Numbered from the stretch's first letter, positions 27,001 through 36,504 are shown. The stretch: DNA of 64,000 bases from Halomonas sp. ALS9 (GCF_001651035.1 NZ_LXRG01000054.1:186001-250000), one strand, 5' to 3'. Translations and numbers: made by a program. The notes: generated by a model not told the origin, from the letters alone.

Positions 27001-29380
27001 AACGAGTTTCGAGACACAAGCCGCGACGCATTTCATCAAACACAATCTGATAGAGCGCTGCTCGGTTCTCCGGATGAAGCTTACGAAGAACTGAACCCCT
27101 GTCTTCAAAAAGGGGGGCTTCATTACAGAACTCATCCAGTCCACGATAGCGAACGGCCAGCAGATTCAGCTGATCTAAATTGGGATTATTGAAACGCCAG
27201 CCACGACGCAGGTCACGCAACAATCGATAGCCGATAATAAATCGTAGCGTCCGCTGTGCTTCCTGCCTGGCCAAGCCCATCAGTTTTGGCGTGCGCAGGT
27301 ATTCGGCAAGCATGGCTGGGTCAACTGACCCAAAACCCAATGCCTTGAATACTGAATCTGCCAGATGCTCCTCTGTAAGCAGACCCTGATTCTTTTGAAG
27401 AGCACCAATTAGACCCGCTCTAAGAGTGAGCAGGAAAACAAAGTCGTTGAAGTGCCCCGCTTGCAGGGCCGCATCCTGACGGTTATCTGAGAAACCGAGT
27501 AACTTACGCGGATCTGGCAACCCTTCAGGTAAATCCTGCATGGAGAAAAGCTGGCGCAACGCGCCCAGGGTTAATACTGTGGTGGCGGAAGACCGCCCCT
27601 CACCCGATAGGCTAGCCAATCGGTTCATGTCCTTGCCATGGGCTTCGTGCAAGATGGCACAATTAAGACAGAAGCGGAATTTTCCTGGAATATACCAGTA
27701 TTGCTCACCTCGCCCTTCCAGACCTTGCGGGTCAACCTGGGTTGGCACAGGCATTGCTTTTTTATAGGTGCTTTTGACTTTTGGTTCTGCCCTGGTCAGA
27801 TCGAGCCAGGACTCTGGGAGGTCTTCAAGCTGACCCTTATAGAGCTGTGCATCATTCTTCGCGCAGAGAAAGCCGAAACGTACATCGTCATTATCATCTG
27901 CGGTGATGTCATCAATTTCGCGAGGAGAGTACTGCACGCGGCCTTGCTCAGAGCGCCAAACCGGATGATATTCCTGGCCACAATCACGACAGAAATGTGC
28001 GGGGTATAAAAGTACAGACTCAGACTGTCGACCAGGTGCATAACGCTGCGCATCAAGTGTGATTTGCCGAGATCCCGCGGGCTCCAAGGTTGTGTGTACC
28101 TTGCCGGGGCCACTAATGAATTGATGGAGTTTGAAGGCAAAGGGCGCTCTCCCCTGATCGGTTTTTACAGAATGTGCAGCAATCAAAAATCGTTGCAAAG
28201 CTTCTCTTGCTAAAGCTTCACCGCACTCAGCATCGAGAGCAAGCTGTTTGCTGGCGGCTTCAAGCGTGACTGGCTTAGCGCGACGCGGCGCTTCATGGGC
28301 GGAAAGCTCAATACCCAAGTGAAGTTCAACCCATATTGCAAAGGGGTCGTTACGAAATTCATCAAAACTTTCCCAGAAAAAAGCTTCTTTACCAAGCTGG
28401 GCTTTCAATCTTGCACGTATCGCTGCTACATCTTTGGAAGGATCTGTGACTCGTTCCAAGGTTTCGCCAATGACGTCATGTTCGGTGATCTTTGTACCAA
28501 ACAGCTTGCTAGCCACCACCGCTACAGTTTTGTTGCGATCAGCCTGCGTACCAGCACTGGACATAGTTGCCGATGTGCCAATACAAACAAGCTCTGTAGC
28601 CTGCAGACGTTCACGCAATCGTCTTACTAGCAGAGCAACGTCCGCACCCTGACGCCCTCTATAAGTATGCAGCTCATCCAGGATAAGAAAATCCAGACCA
28701 TGACAGTGCTCAACCACACGCCGATCCGTATCTTCATAGCGGGTGAGTATCAACTCCAGCATCATGAAATTGGTCAGCAGAATATCGGGCGGATTGTTGG
28801 CAATAGCCTCTCTTTCCGCAGTTTTCTCCTGACCAGTGTAACGCGCGACAGTAAATGGCTTCTCGTCATCGGGGAAACCGTACAGAAATTTCTCCAGCTC
28901 CTCTAACTGACTGTTGGCTAGCGCGTTCATTGGATATATAACGATAGCCCGAGTACGCGGAGTCGAATCGATTTGTTTGGCTTTGAGAATCCGATCGATT
29001 ACTGGTAGAAAAAAAGACAGTGATTTTCCCGAACCCGTTCCGGTAGTGACGACATAACTCTGCCTTGCCTGCCCCTTCGCCAAAGCCTCCATCTGGTGGG
29101 CATAGAGATGAAGTGGCTGCCTGTTAGCTTCGGTTTTTCCTGTCTGAAATATCTCAGCACAATCCTTGTGTAGCAGACCGTCCTTTGCCATCTGCTGGAC
29201 AGTGCCTTTGCGTTGATAATTAGGATTAATCTGAATCAGTGGCTCTGGCCAGTAACGCCCTGCATCGTACTGGCATTCGACCTCTTGGCGAATATCAGAG
29301 GCTGCAATGCGGGTAAAGCTCCTTGAAAAATTACTATACTCATCAACTAGTTGGTCACGAAATTCAAAAACATTATCCAT
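24077..29380 (-). CDS. DEAD/DEAH helicase with DUF1998 domain (DrmA-DrmB or DruE-like), operon A
   Basis: A 1767-residue protein and first gene of operon A. Superfamily 2 motifs: TGTGSGKS (near 114), DELHTYRGRQG (near 235), GTSATM, then after a long insertion SPTMELGVDIS (near 1008) and QRSGRAGRSGQ (near 1038). A Cys pair cluster (CSQCGYGH near 1337, CENCDALL near 1360) and the terminal CEAGCYQCLLSYFNQPDH (near 1620) form the DUF1998 zinc module. In classical DISARM the helicase (DrmA) and DUF1998 protein (DrmB) are separate; here both lie on one chain, as in Druantia DruE. The promoter should lie in 29381-30109. Confidence 0.85.
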   Translation of the reverse strand: MDNVFEFRDQLVDEYSNFSRSFTRIAASDIRQEVECQYDAGRYWPEPLIQINPNYQRKGTVQQMAKDGLLHKDCAEIFQTGKTEANRQPLHLYAHQMEALAKGQARQSYVVTTGTGSGKSLSFFLPVIDRILKAKQIDSTPRTRAIVIYPMNALANSQLEELEKFLYGFPDDEKPFTVARYTGQEKTAEREAIANNPPDILLTNFMMLELILTRYEDTDRRVVEHCHGLDFLILDELHTYRGRQGADVALLVRRLRERLQATELVCIGTSATMSSAGTQADRNKTVAVVASKLFGTKITEHDVIGETLERVTDPSKDVAAIRARLKAQLGKEAFFWESFDEFRNDPFAIWVELHLGIELSAHEAPRRAKPVTLEAASKQLALDAECGEALAREALQRFLIAAHSVKTDQGRAPFAFKLHQFISGPGKVHTTLEPAGSRQITLDAQRYAPGRQSESVLLYPAHFCRDCGQEYHPVWRSEQGRVQYSPREIDDITADDNDDVRFGFLCAKNDAQLYKGQLEDLPESWLDLTRAEPKVKSTYKKAMPVPTQVDPQGLEGRGEQYWYIPGKFRFCLNCAILHEAHGKDMNRLASLSGEGRSSATTVLTLGALRQLFSMQDLPEGLPDPRKLLGFSDNRQDAALQAGHFNDFVFLLTLRAGLIGALQKNQGLLTEEHLADSVFKALGFGSVDPAMLAEYLRTPKLMGLARQEAQRTLRFIIGYRLLRDLRRGWRFNNPNLDQLNLLAVRYRGLDEFCNEAPLFEDRGSVLRKLHPENRAALYQIVFDEMRRGLCLETRYLDPVEQDKARTSAFSYLHERWAFAADEKLETARYLIFDKRPEYRGKPRTDLLSGGPRSRLLKQVKMAEVWKQTAFAGQVHEWKEVDWAELIESMLQAASYYGYIHKHSIDSKLVGWRLNAAAMDWCLIADENDTGRVNAFFRHLYLNVAKLLEQPGHPLFDFEAQEHTAQVEPARRQLLEQRFRFTEKDRNDWDENPAHEAPLERLPVMFCSPTMELGVDISALNTVYLRNVPPTPANYAQRSGRAGRSGQQALVVTYCAALSPHDQWFFHHASDMVHGIVKPPTLDLANRDLVESHLHAVWLSCAEVGLDTSIAPLLELEEPGKPVKQALHERLADRAVLERARRSALDVVTQLSVELKDSSWFSEDYVNHVIDAAPLAFSAALERWRALFDATRKQMEMADQIVKSHTATHAERNNAGRRYGDAARQFAVLLKTGNTQGSDFYTYRYLASQGFLPGYNFPRLPLMAWIPARSGQGASGKDDEGSMVSRPRFLALSEFGPRSLIYHQGRMYRVIRAKLNVGSTDHVSGSSQLSTIASRICSQCGYGHLGEPDEGEPLVDRCENCDALLTDNDWVRELYRIDTVETVPVERISINDEDRQRQGFELQTTFRFLPGADGTIQKSHAEVRQGDDLLAGLVYTPAARLWRINRGWRRRKDKNQLGFYINPITGTWSKKDDPNANEGDTAVDEPLLDKVSNQRIVPFVEDHRNLLILTPLGELSLEVMATLQAAIKRGIEMTFQIEESELVAEPLPTLDERKSLMFYESAEGGAGVLTRLASEPQSLAEVASAALSLMHFNKPEGHWTFEALEGLEQKHGDLSICEAGCYQCLLSYFNQPDHDYINRRNDEVLKLLVALANSKVKLSDHAATLLQEAANLKPVPGTSSMLQEWLHALDKRNLRQPDALNVSVGQGAAIAAAQYKASRALVFIDPVTADINSMLADKGWQILDFSDQNQWPILFEEHTEVFGKHKSTQ

Positions 29381-30109
29381 ACTGCGCTTCCCTTATTGAT
29401 TTCTCTCACTGCGCCCTAAGAAAATACTGAAAATTTCGCTACAAAATTTTGTGACTAACTATGAAAGCGATATCCGGACAGATCTAACATCACACAGAGG
29501 CTTGTTAACAATCTTCCTTGCGCAATTGATGTCTGAGTATTTAAACGGTGGCCCCCATACACGGCTATAACCGTGAGGCGGTCAAATGCACGATTCAGCC
29601 GTTGCAATTCCTCCTTCTTTCCTGAGCAGGGTGCTATAGCCACAAACGTCCTGAACAACGGGAACTGAATATCGACGGTCTAGCCCATTGAATTCCATGG
29701 TCAAGATGGAGTTTCAGCCTTCCATGGCCTTGCAGGTACCCGCATTTACTCCACTGGTCACGTAGTTGGCGAAAACTGGCGAAATGGTTGATGGCTAGCT
29801 GTTAGATAATGCTGCCGAACCTGCCGGTACTTGTCTCCCGCATCTGGAACGTCGACTCACGACATCAATGGCGCAAAAATACGAGTGTGTATTGTCGCAG
29901 ACTTCACTGACAATAGGACATTGGAAGCTCTGGAGGAACACGACATTTGTTACCTAGGCCAGCTACGAAACCATCCCTATCTGATACGACAGTTTGATCG
30001 TCCCCCCCTACAGCCTCGCATTGAACAAGTGACTTCCCCATGAGATTTCTAAATTGCGGATACATCTTAACCTGCGTCGCGACTGAGGTAGATAACATTA
30101 CTGTATCAG
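29381..30109. other. intergenic region with a decayed transposase fragment
   Basis: About 730 bases separating operons A and B. The first part should hold the promoter of operon A. A + strand stretch at about 29846-30040 encodes KIRVCIVADFTDNRTLEALE and YLGQLRNHPYLIRQ, which resembles the DDE core of IS1380-type transposases. No complete insertion sequence or terminal repeats were found. Confidence 0.35.
29846..30043 (+). pseudogene. IS1380-like transposase fragment
   Basis: A fragment of about 65 codons reads as the middle of an IS1380/DDE-type transposase (VADFTDNRTLEALEEHDI, then YLGQLRNHPYL). It has no plausible start, no flanking transposase domains in any frame and no inverted repeats that I could see. 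It is debris and suggests that a past insertion helped to assemble operons A and B side by side. Confidence 0.35.
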
Positions 30110-33100
30110 TTAATTTCTGGATATTATCTGATTCAAAGGCGCCAAATTAATAACCAAAGCGCTCCGAATCTTCCCCCATTCATCCTCAGAAAACTTCCGC
30201 CTAACAAGATTGCCCAATAGCTCCTCCTGACGAGGCTGGCCAAAAGCGAGTCGATACAACGAGAGAATCTTGAGGGCTTCATCCAACCGCGATTCTTCGC
30301 GGCTCATGGGCATCATTGGAACCAGTCTTTCAATCTGGGCGGTTCCCGAGGGAATATGCCAGTAGGGTGTTAAATCACTGTTGCGATTTTCATAAAGCCG
30401 ATCAATTTTTGAAAACAAAGCCTCCCAGTAATCACCACTATTCCCCGGCTGATTTAAGTCTAACCCGTGAGAATGCGCATATTCAGTTGCCCGACGACGA
30501 ACCACTAAAGACTTGTAGCGGTTCACCCGTCCTTCCCTTTGTTCAATATCAATCGGGTTCGACGGTAGGTTCCAATGAACCACTCGGTTGCAATACCAGT
30601 GAAAATCCAGGCCTTCCTGGCCAATGGACGTGGAATTAAGCATGAAGGGCTTGAAGGGTGAGTTGAAACCATCCCGGATGTGCTCAACGCGAACCTGCTG
30701 TTTGTCATCAGTGGCGCTCTGTATGCCCAATGGAACAGCAAAATGACATCGCAGCGAGGCATTCATAGGGATTAAATGACGCTTGCCATCTGCGTGGCCC
30801 AAGTACTGAAAGGTCACGGATGAGGTTTGAAAGCCCATTACGCCTGCAAATCTGTCTGACGTCTCTCCAGCGGATAGACCGCTACCCTTCAAAAGGTGAC
30901 CATATTCATCGACCATGGCCTGGAAGCCGCCATGAGCGCAGTAGTCCAGGATTTTGCGAGACTTCCAGATACTGCTCAGCTGGGAGGAGTTCTTTACCCG
31001 AGTGCCTGATTGCTTTTCGATGACGGCAATAGACTCTGGCTTGTTGAACAAAGTAAGAGCCCCGAAAGCAACGCCAACCGCCGCTTTTAATTGGTCTGAG
31101 GACCCGATATCCCAAAGCCCTGAGAACATACGAAGCGCACATACCCCAGGCCCCGCGACCGAAAGCAGAGCCAGATAATCCGCCAGGTCAGTTGGCATTT
31201 TACCCAGCGTTTTCTGCCCATCCAGGAGCTGTTCCAAGCTGCCCGCAATCTCCTTCAGATGTTTCCGCCGCCCTATATCCTTTAAGCTTGCCTGCTCGGT
31301 CTGTAGCCAATCCATCCAGTCATCGAGTTTATCACTTTCACCACTGACATGATCCAGCAACATGCCAGCATACACATACCAGTTGTGGTCATCAGGTCCT
31401 TCAGACTCATATTGATGGAGGTTTGTCAGCATATCCCCGAACTGCACACTCCTTTGGGCCAAAAGCTCTTCCAATGTCGTATCACCATGGACTAACGGTG
31501 CTGAAGCCAGCACCCGCGAGGGATAAATCAGTGACCACCCAGTTAGCGCGTTCTTACCTTCAAGGCGAATGAGCGGCACACTCCGCTTCTTGTCCTCGAC
31601 AAAATATTTGGGGCGACTCCCCTTTCTTTTCTGGAGGCGCCTCTCCATCTCATAAGACAGCAACCCACTCAAGGCCCTTGGAACCATTGCCCAGGCCGAG
31701 AAAAGAAGGGTTTTGGCGAAGTTAGGATTCGCTTCGAACGGCCCCAGCAAGGGGTAATGAGGTGCGCTGGGCGGAATCCATAGCAGTTCCTCAACTCTAT
31801 CCTTCATAACACGGTTTACCAGACCATGCACTTTCGCGTTTGGAGCATCTTTCGAAAGATTCAATCCGAAATTAGCAATACGTTCCCGAGGCAACCAACA
31901 CAGAGCCGATGCTCGAAGAGCAGAGCGGACTTTGGAGTTCTTCATATTTCGCTCCAGCCTTTCTCTGAACGAATAGCCACCGAGAAAAGACAGCGCCCAA
32001 GGAGCCGATTTATAGTACTCCATAAGTTGATGACCATGTCTTGCCTGAGATACCTGATCGACGGTGTCCGCCAGCCCGGTCATTGCCACGAATGATTTTA
32101 TATCGCTGTGGCTGAAATATTTCGCGCAATCCAGGCGTTTAGATCTGAATACCGAGTCAACGTTTTCACCGATCTGTCCACGCTCAGTACGGGCAATAAA
32201 ATCCCCAAGTGACCGCTCCACTCTCAGTTTTTCGGCGTTAGAGAGATCCTCGACTGAAAACGACTCATCCCGAAGCCTTAGGATCTTGGCCAACAGGTCT
32301 TTCCTGGCCGCCTCATACTCGGAAAGCCGTTGTTGATCCGAGTTCATCAGAAACGTTAGTAGGTGACGTAATTCGTCCTGGTGAGAGGCTTCAACTTCAT
32401 CATCTTCGATCCGGCTCAGCGCCTTAAAAGGCGTGGCCGATAACAGAAGGATTTTCCCGGGATTATCACGCTTGAACACCTCTTGGGCGATCAAAGCGTT
32501 TTCCGAGTCCGCCGACATATCCAGGAGGGAATCGAAGCGCTGAAATTCATCCAAGATGAATAGATCGGCGCGTATGTGTCGGGCACAGGTTTTAGCCAGC
32601 TTGGTCCGCAGATCCGAGCGCAACCGGTAAAAGGAAGCTGAATGGATGTCTGATGCTGCCCCGGCAACGCCACCTAAAAGCTCATTCCAGGTTTCCTCTG
32701 AGTCATCCGGCACATCTCCAAATAATCGACGACCGATTGCCTCCAGCGCATCAATGTACGAGCAACCGGAAACCTCAAGCCAGTCCGAAAGATCCTCTGA
32801 AAGTGATACTTCAGATTCAAGATCACTTAAAAATTCATCTACAAGTTCTTCATTTAGCTCATACCACTCCTGAAACCATCGCTCTCGGGTATCCCATGTG
32901 CTCTGTTTGACTTCACTACGCATCAGCCGACCCAGTACCGATCGCCACGGTTTCAGTGCGTTGTGGTTCATCAAACACTGAAAGAGGATTTGCCGTTCCC
33001 ATACGTTGCCATCGCTGTTTGTGATTGAAAACGACGTGGAGGGTGTCAGTGAACAGACTTCAAGCAACTGGCCATTGGCACCATGCTTTTCTCTGGCTGC

Positions 33101-33469
33101 CAACTCGACCAAACGACCAAACGAGGGCTCTCTGACATACTTCTTCGCAAGATCCTCACTGAACACCGCCAGCTTTTTACGATTCTCGTTTGCCAAGGCT
33201 AGATTGGAACAAATGTAGGCCACACGAAAAGGTTGCTGGGGGTGTTCAGCATCGTCAGATAACAGGCTGCGATTGATTTGCATGCGAAGCATCTTTGCGA
33301 TTACGCCCTTCGCGACAATGGTTTTGCCCAAACCGACTTCGTCAGCCACAAGAACCCGCTCGCTGTGCCCCGCTGAAAAGAAGTTTTCAACCACCCGGTT
33401 CACCGAGGCTTGCTGAAAGTCTTTCAGCCCGGCCAGTGTTTTTTCGATTTGCTCAAAAACCTTATGCAT
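30110..33469 (-). CDS. superfamily 2 helicase, operon B
   Basis: A 1119-residue SNF2/SF2-type motor. Motifs: DEVGLGKTIVAKG (near 45), ILDEFQRF (near 306, a DEFQ box instead of DEAH), LLLSATPFKAL (near 345), GQEGLDFHWYCNRVVHWNLP (near 955) and EQREGRVNRY (near 980). The large middle part between motifs III and V (about 600 residues) has no motif I recognise. The gene starts 15 bases after the stop of the PLD-like gene, so it is the last gene of operon B. It likely remodels or translocates on DNA for the partner nuclease-fold protein. Confidence 0.83.
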   Translation of the reverse strand: MHKVFEQIEKTLAGLKDFQQASVNRVVENFFSAGHSERVLVADEVGLGKTIVAKGVIAKMLRMQINRSLLSDDAEHPQQPFRVAYICSNLALANENRKKLAVFSEDLAKKYVREPSFGRLVELAAREKHGANGQLLEVCSLTPSTSFSITNSDGNVWERQILFQCLMNHNALKPWRSVLGRLMRSEVKQSTWDTRERWFQEWYELNEELVDEFLSDLESEVSLSEDLSDWLEVSGCSYIDALEAIGRRLFGDVPDDSEETWNELLGGVAGAASDIHSASFYRLRSDLRTKLAKTCARHIRADLFILDEFQRFDSLLDMSADSENALIAQEVFKRDNPGKILLLSATPFKALSRIEDDEVEASHQDELRHLLTFLMNSDQQRLSEYEAARKDLLAKILRLRDESFSVEDLSNAEKLRVERSLGDFIARTERGQIGENVDSVFRSKRLDCAKYFSHSDIKSFVAMTGLADTVDQVSQARHGHQLMEYYKSAPWALSFLGGYSFRERLERNMKNSKVRSALRASALCWLPRERIANFGLNLSKDAPNAKVHGLVNRVMKDRVEELLWIPPSAPHYPLLGPFEANPNFAKTLLFSAWAMVPRALSGLLSYEMERRLQKRKGSRPKYFVEDKKRSVPLIRLEGKNALTGWSLIYPSRVLASAPLVHGDTTLEELLAQRSVQFGDMLTNLHQYESEGPDDHNWYVYAGMLLDHVSGESDKLDDWMDWLQTEQASLKDIGRRKHLKEIAGSLEQLLDGQKTLGKMPTDLADYLALLSVAGPGVCALRMFSGLWDIGSSDQLKAAVGVAFGALTLFNKPESIAVIEKQSGTRVKNSSQLSSIWKSRKILDYCAHGGFQAMVDEYGHLLKGSGLSAGETSDRFAGVMGFQTSSVTFQYLGHADGKRHLIPMNASLRCHFAVPLGIQSATDDKQQVRVEHIRDGFNSPFKPFMLNSTSIGQEGLDFHWYCNRVVHWNLPSNPIDIEQREGRVNRYKSLVVRRRATEYAHSHGLDLNQPGNSGDYWEALFSKIDRLYENRNSDLTPYWHIPSGTAQIERLVPMMPMSREESRLDEALKILSLYRLAFGQPRQEELLGNLVRRKFSEDEWGKIRSALVINLAPLNQIISRN

Positions 33470-33484
33470 AAAATAACACCAGTC

Positions 33485-35281
33485 CTAGCGCTTTTTTGGA
33501 GCGAAATGCCGCCATAATTGAACAAACCGTTCCGGAACGGGCACAGACGTCCCCTCAAGCCGGTCGATCATTTTTTGAATTCTCTCAAGGGCCTCAGTGT
33601 CTCGGGCAGCGGCAAGCATCAACTGCTCGAAAATCGGGGAGTCACCGAACAAGGTGGCCAAAGCTCCAAACTGACCACTGGCGCTATCAAAGCCAAACCA
33701 CTCGTTTTTGTCAGGATGTCTCTGCAAGAGCAGACGGATGTAATTCAGAAACTTATCTTCAGTATCCACCAGTTGTTCAATCATGCGCCGCTCACGATCC
33801 GTACCCGGCGGTAAATTCAAAGCAGTCTGAATAACCAGGTGCTCGGTTTCAGAACTTGCCTGTGAAGTGATTTTTACGGCCAGGAACGCGCTGAGCTGGT
33901 TTATATTCAAGTTTTTCCAGCAGATGACACTACCGAGAGACCGATCTGATCCCTTCACTGGCAAAAGGGCCACTTCCACCGAAAGACTCTCTGGCAGTGT
34001 CGGTATTTCATCTATCTGCAGCTCTAGCTCAAAAAGGGTGGGATCGCTCTCTGCTTCCCTGGCATACAATGTCCAATTCGCCTTGATGAGATCAAACGAG
34101 AGAACGCGAAACAAATTTCTCTCGGTTTCGCCCTCACTCTCTGATCGCTCTTCAAACTGATGCTCCACAAACAACCCATTGCCAGGATTATCTCTATTAA
34201 CCCACTGCTCTAACAACGCGGCTGGCCCAATCAAAGTGCTTTTACCTGTCAGTCTGACCATCAATTCAGTATTGCGTGGGTCATGGCCTGCGGTACCTAA
34301 GGCAGCGGCGGTCGAATTGGCAGACCCCAAGTGCCAGTGACAGGTTTGTCCCCGTTCCACAACAATCAACTTTGCGTGAAGATTCTGCATGGCAGTGCCC
34401 AGCTCCAGACGCTCCTCACCCTCAACGACATCACTATTGATGGAAAAACACGACCATCCCTCAAGCTTCTCAGGTCCTATCGCATCAAGCTCTTCACCAC
34501 GGCTGATCAACCAGCGGCTACCTACCGGTACTCTTTGAGCAAACTCATCCAAAGCCCCTATACCACCTATAGAATCCTTTAGAAATGGTGAAACAACCAA
34601 TATCGAATCATTCGAGTTGAGCATATCTAGTGGCTGACCATACTCCGGCCCACCCGCAAGAATTCTAGGATCTCTAAAGTTTTCAGGTGGGTACCAGTTG
34701 ATCCGGCCAAGCTCCTTCCTGATGACTTTGCCAGGCTCAAAAGAAGTATCCTGCAGTAGAAGATCTCTCACCAGGTCATCCCAACCTTGGTGGGCGCTGT
34801 AAATCGATTCTCGTGACACTTCTCCATCCAGCGATACGGCCAGATCCCAACTTCGATCGAATGTCAGGTTCCGAGAAAGCACGATCAGGCGATAGCGAAC
34901 AGGAAGTTTGGGGGCGGTGTACCGAAGCAGCCAGAACTTCGGGTGGAAGGAGGAATAAGCCACATTTCCTGGCATTACCGGCTGCAACCAAGGCTCCAGC
35001 AGCGCGAACAGGCGATTGTAGGAGCTAGGTAGCTTTATTTTTCCTGCCTGATAAAAAACCTTCAGACGGTTATTCAACTGGCCAATTGCTTCCAACAGAG
35101 CCAGGCGCTCGCCCTGAATTTCGCCTTCCAGGGTATCGTGGAAACATAAAGCAACGGGGACGGACAGAAGTGCATCCAGGTCGAGCGTATAGGTTGCGGC
35201 CATAGCAGAATCAAGCTCGTATCCCTCCGGAGGCCTTAACTCCAAGCCATAATCCACTCGTTCAGTTTTTGGATTCAGCAT
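33485..35281 (-). CDS. phospholipase-D-fold protein (HKD nuclease-like), operon B
   Basis: A 598-residue protein with two PLD half-motifs. The first is FHPKFWLL (near 114) with SRNLTFDRSWD downstream. The second is LHAKLIV (near 300) with GSANST (near 319) and NTELMVRL. This HxK...N arrangement is that of PLD-family nucleases such as DISARM DrmC, although DrmC is usually shorter. Here the protein may cut or bind DNA. Its start overlaps the end of the DUF6361 gene by seven bases, and the helicase follows within 15 bases. Lipase activity is unlikely because there is no signal peptide or membrane segment. Confidence 0.8.
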   Translation of the reverse strand: MLNPKTERVDYGLELRPPEGYELDSAMAATYTLDLDALLSVPVALCFHDTLEGEIQGERLALLEAIGQLNNRLKVFYQAGKIKLPSSYNRLFALLEPWLQPVMPGNVAYSSFHPKFWLLRYTAPKLPVRYRLIVLSRNLTFDRSWDLAVSLDGEVSRESIYSAHQGWDDLVRDLLLQDTSFEPGKVIRKELGRINWYPPENFRDPRILAGGPEYGQPLDMLNSNDSILVVSPFLKDSIGGIGALDEFAQRVPVGSRWLISRGEELDAIGPEKLEGWSCFSINSDVVEGEERLELGTAMQNLHAKLIVVERGQTCHWHLGSANSTAAALGTAGHDPRNTELMVRLTGKSTLIGPAALLEQWVNRDNPGNGLFVEHQFEERSESEGETERNLFRVLSFDLIKANWTLYAREAESDPTLFELELQIDEIPTLPESLSVEVALLPVKGSDRSLGSVICWKNLNINQLSAFLAVKITSQASSETEHLVIQTALNLPPGTDRERRMIEQLVDTEDKFLNYIRLLLQRHPDKNEWFGFDSASGQFGALATLFGDSPIFEQLMLAAARDTEALERIQKMIDRLEGTSVPVPERFVQLWRHFAPKKR

Positions 35282-36504
35282 TCAGCACCCTGCACAATAT
35301 CTTTCAAGATGGTCCTGACTGTCGGCCAGCGGTAACTCAATGAATCCATCCCTTGCCAATTCGGCGCTTCTCCCAGGTTCTTCAGGAGAATTGAGCGACG
35401 GCCTTTGTTTTTCTGTGCTCGACCTTCAACCAATCGATCCAGACTGCTTACAGGTTTTTTCTGGTAAATAGCCTCATGCCACTTATCTAGAAATTCTCGG
35501 GCATTCATATTGACCCGGTTTCTGCCAGCAGTTGCAGCCTGCAACCAGTCATCCACTCTGGAAGCCGAGAATAGATTTCGTTCTCTCGCTTGCTCAAGCC
35601 AATGCGAAAAAATCTCCTCTCGCTCAGCCTCCAGCGCCGCATTCCCAGAGTTACGTGCAATCAGTATATTGAACCGGATATGCGCCCCTCTTATCGCATC
35701 ACTGAACTCGTCCGCCAGCTCAAGGGTATGCTGGCAAGGTTGAGAGACTTCTGCCCTCCCTTTCATCCAGGCAACAAGCTCAGGAAATGTAAGAGCCCCT
35801 GCACCATCGTCAACTAGCTCTTTGGCTAAATCATGAATTAGAAACTGGGATACGACACTGTTCCGGATGGCCGGGGTATGGGTCAGCTTGTCGATTAGAA
35901 ATCGAGCTTCGGACTCGGATAAGTGAATCGAGGCATCGCTCATCCAGTCCGACTCAAAAACATCCAGATGCACTACGGAACGGTGCGTTACCGCATCTGG
36001 ATCATCTTCCTCATGTCCTCCAGTACGGGGAGCTGACTTAGCTTGACCAATCTCTCTGGAAAACTCTGCAAGGGATTTTGAGGTATTCACAATTCCGAAC
36101 TGCCGAAGGCCATTCCAATAGACCGATGACGGCTTTCGGGCTACTCCTTGTTCGCTCCCGACCATCTCCGAACCGATAATGCCTCTCTCAGTTGAATCGT
36201 GCCTCTTTACCAAAAGTTCGACGAGCTCATTCTCTTGCGATTCCAGATACTCCCTGAGTGAGGTTCTGCGCTGTATTCGCACATCCAGAGTGAGGTAATC
36301 ACGGATAATTCGGGGCACCGTGATAAAGTATTTAGCACGGGTCTGAATCGTGGAGAATCCCGGAAACAATTGATCGGCAAAAGCATCACGAATTTGGCCT
36401 ATTCCCAACTCATCCAAAGTTCCCGGTTCCTGCAGCATCGCCAGAACCTGCGACACTTTTTCCCTGTCAGTGGATGAGAAGTCCACCCAGCCAATACTGC
36501 TCAT
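35275..36504 (-). CDS. DUF6361 family protein, operon B
   Basis: A 409-residue protein whose N-terminus (WVDFSSTDREKVSQVLAMLQ, then ELGIGQIRDAFADQLFPG and TRAKYFITVPRI) matches the DUF6361 family, of unknown function. The rest is mostly helical and charged. It is the first gene of operon B and overlaps the PLD gene by seven bases. DUF6361 proteins are often placed near helicase and PLD genes, so a scaffold or DNA-recognition role is possible, but this is inference. Confidence 0.75.
   Translation of the reverse strand: MSSIGWVDFSSTDREKVSQVLAMLQEPGTLDELGIGQIRDAFADQLFPGFSTIQTRAKYFITVPRIIRDYLTLDVRIQRRTSLREYLESQENELVELLVKRHDSTERGIIGSEMVGSEQGVARKPSSVYWNGLRQFGIVNTSKSLAEFSREIGQAKSAPRTGGHEEDDPDAVTHRSVVHLDVFESDWMSDASIHLSESEARFLIDKLTHTPAIRNSVVSQFLIHDLAKELVDDGAGALTFPELVAWMKGRAEVSQPCQHTLELADEFSDAIRGAHIRFNILIARNSGNAALEAEREEIFSHWLEQARERNLFSASRVDDWLQAATAGRNRVNMNAREFLDKWHEAIYQKKPVSSLDRLVEGRAQKNKGRRSILLKNLGEAPNWQGMDSLSYRWPTVRTILKDIVQGAEC

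Noticed and set aside
29381..30109. Complete insertion sequence between operons A and B
   Set aside because: Only a fragment of a transposase is readable, without terminal inverted repeats or target duplications.
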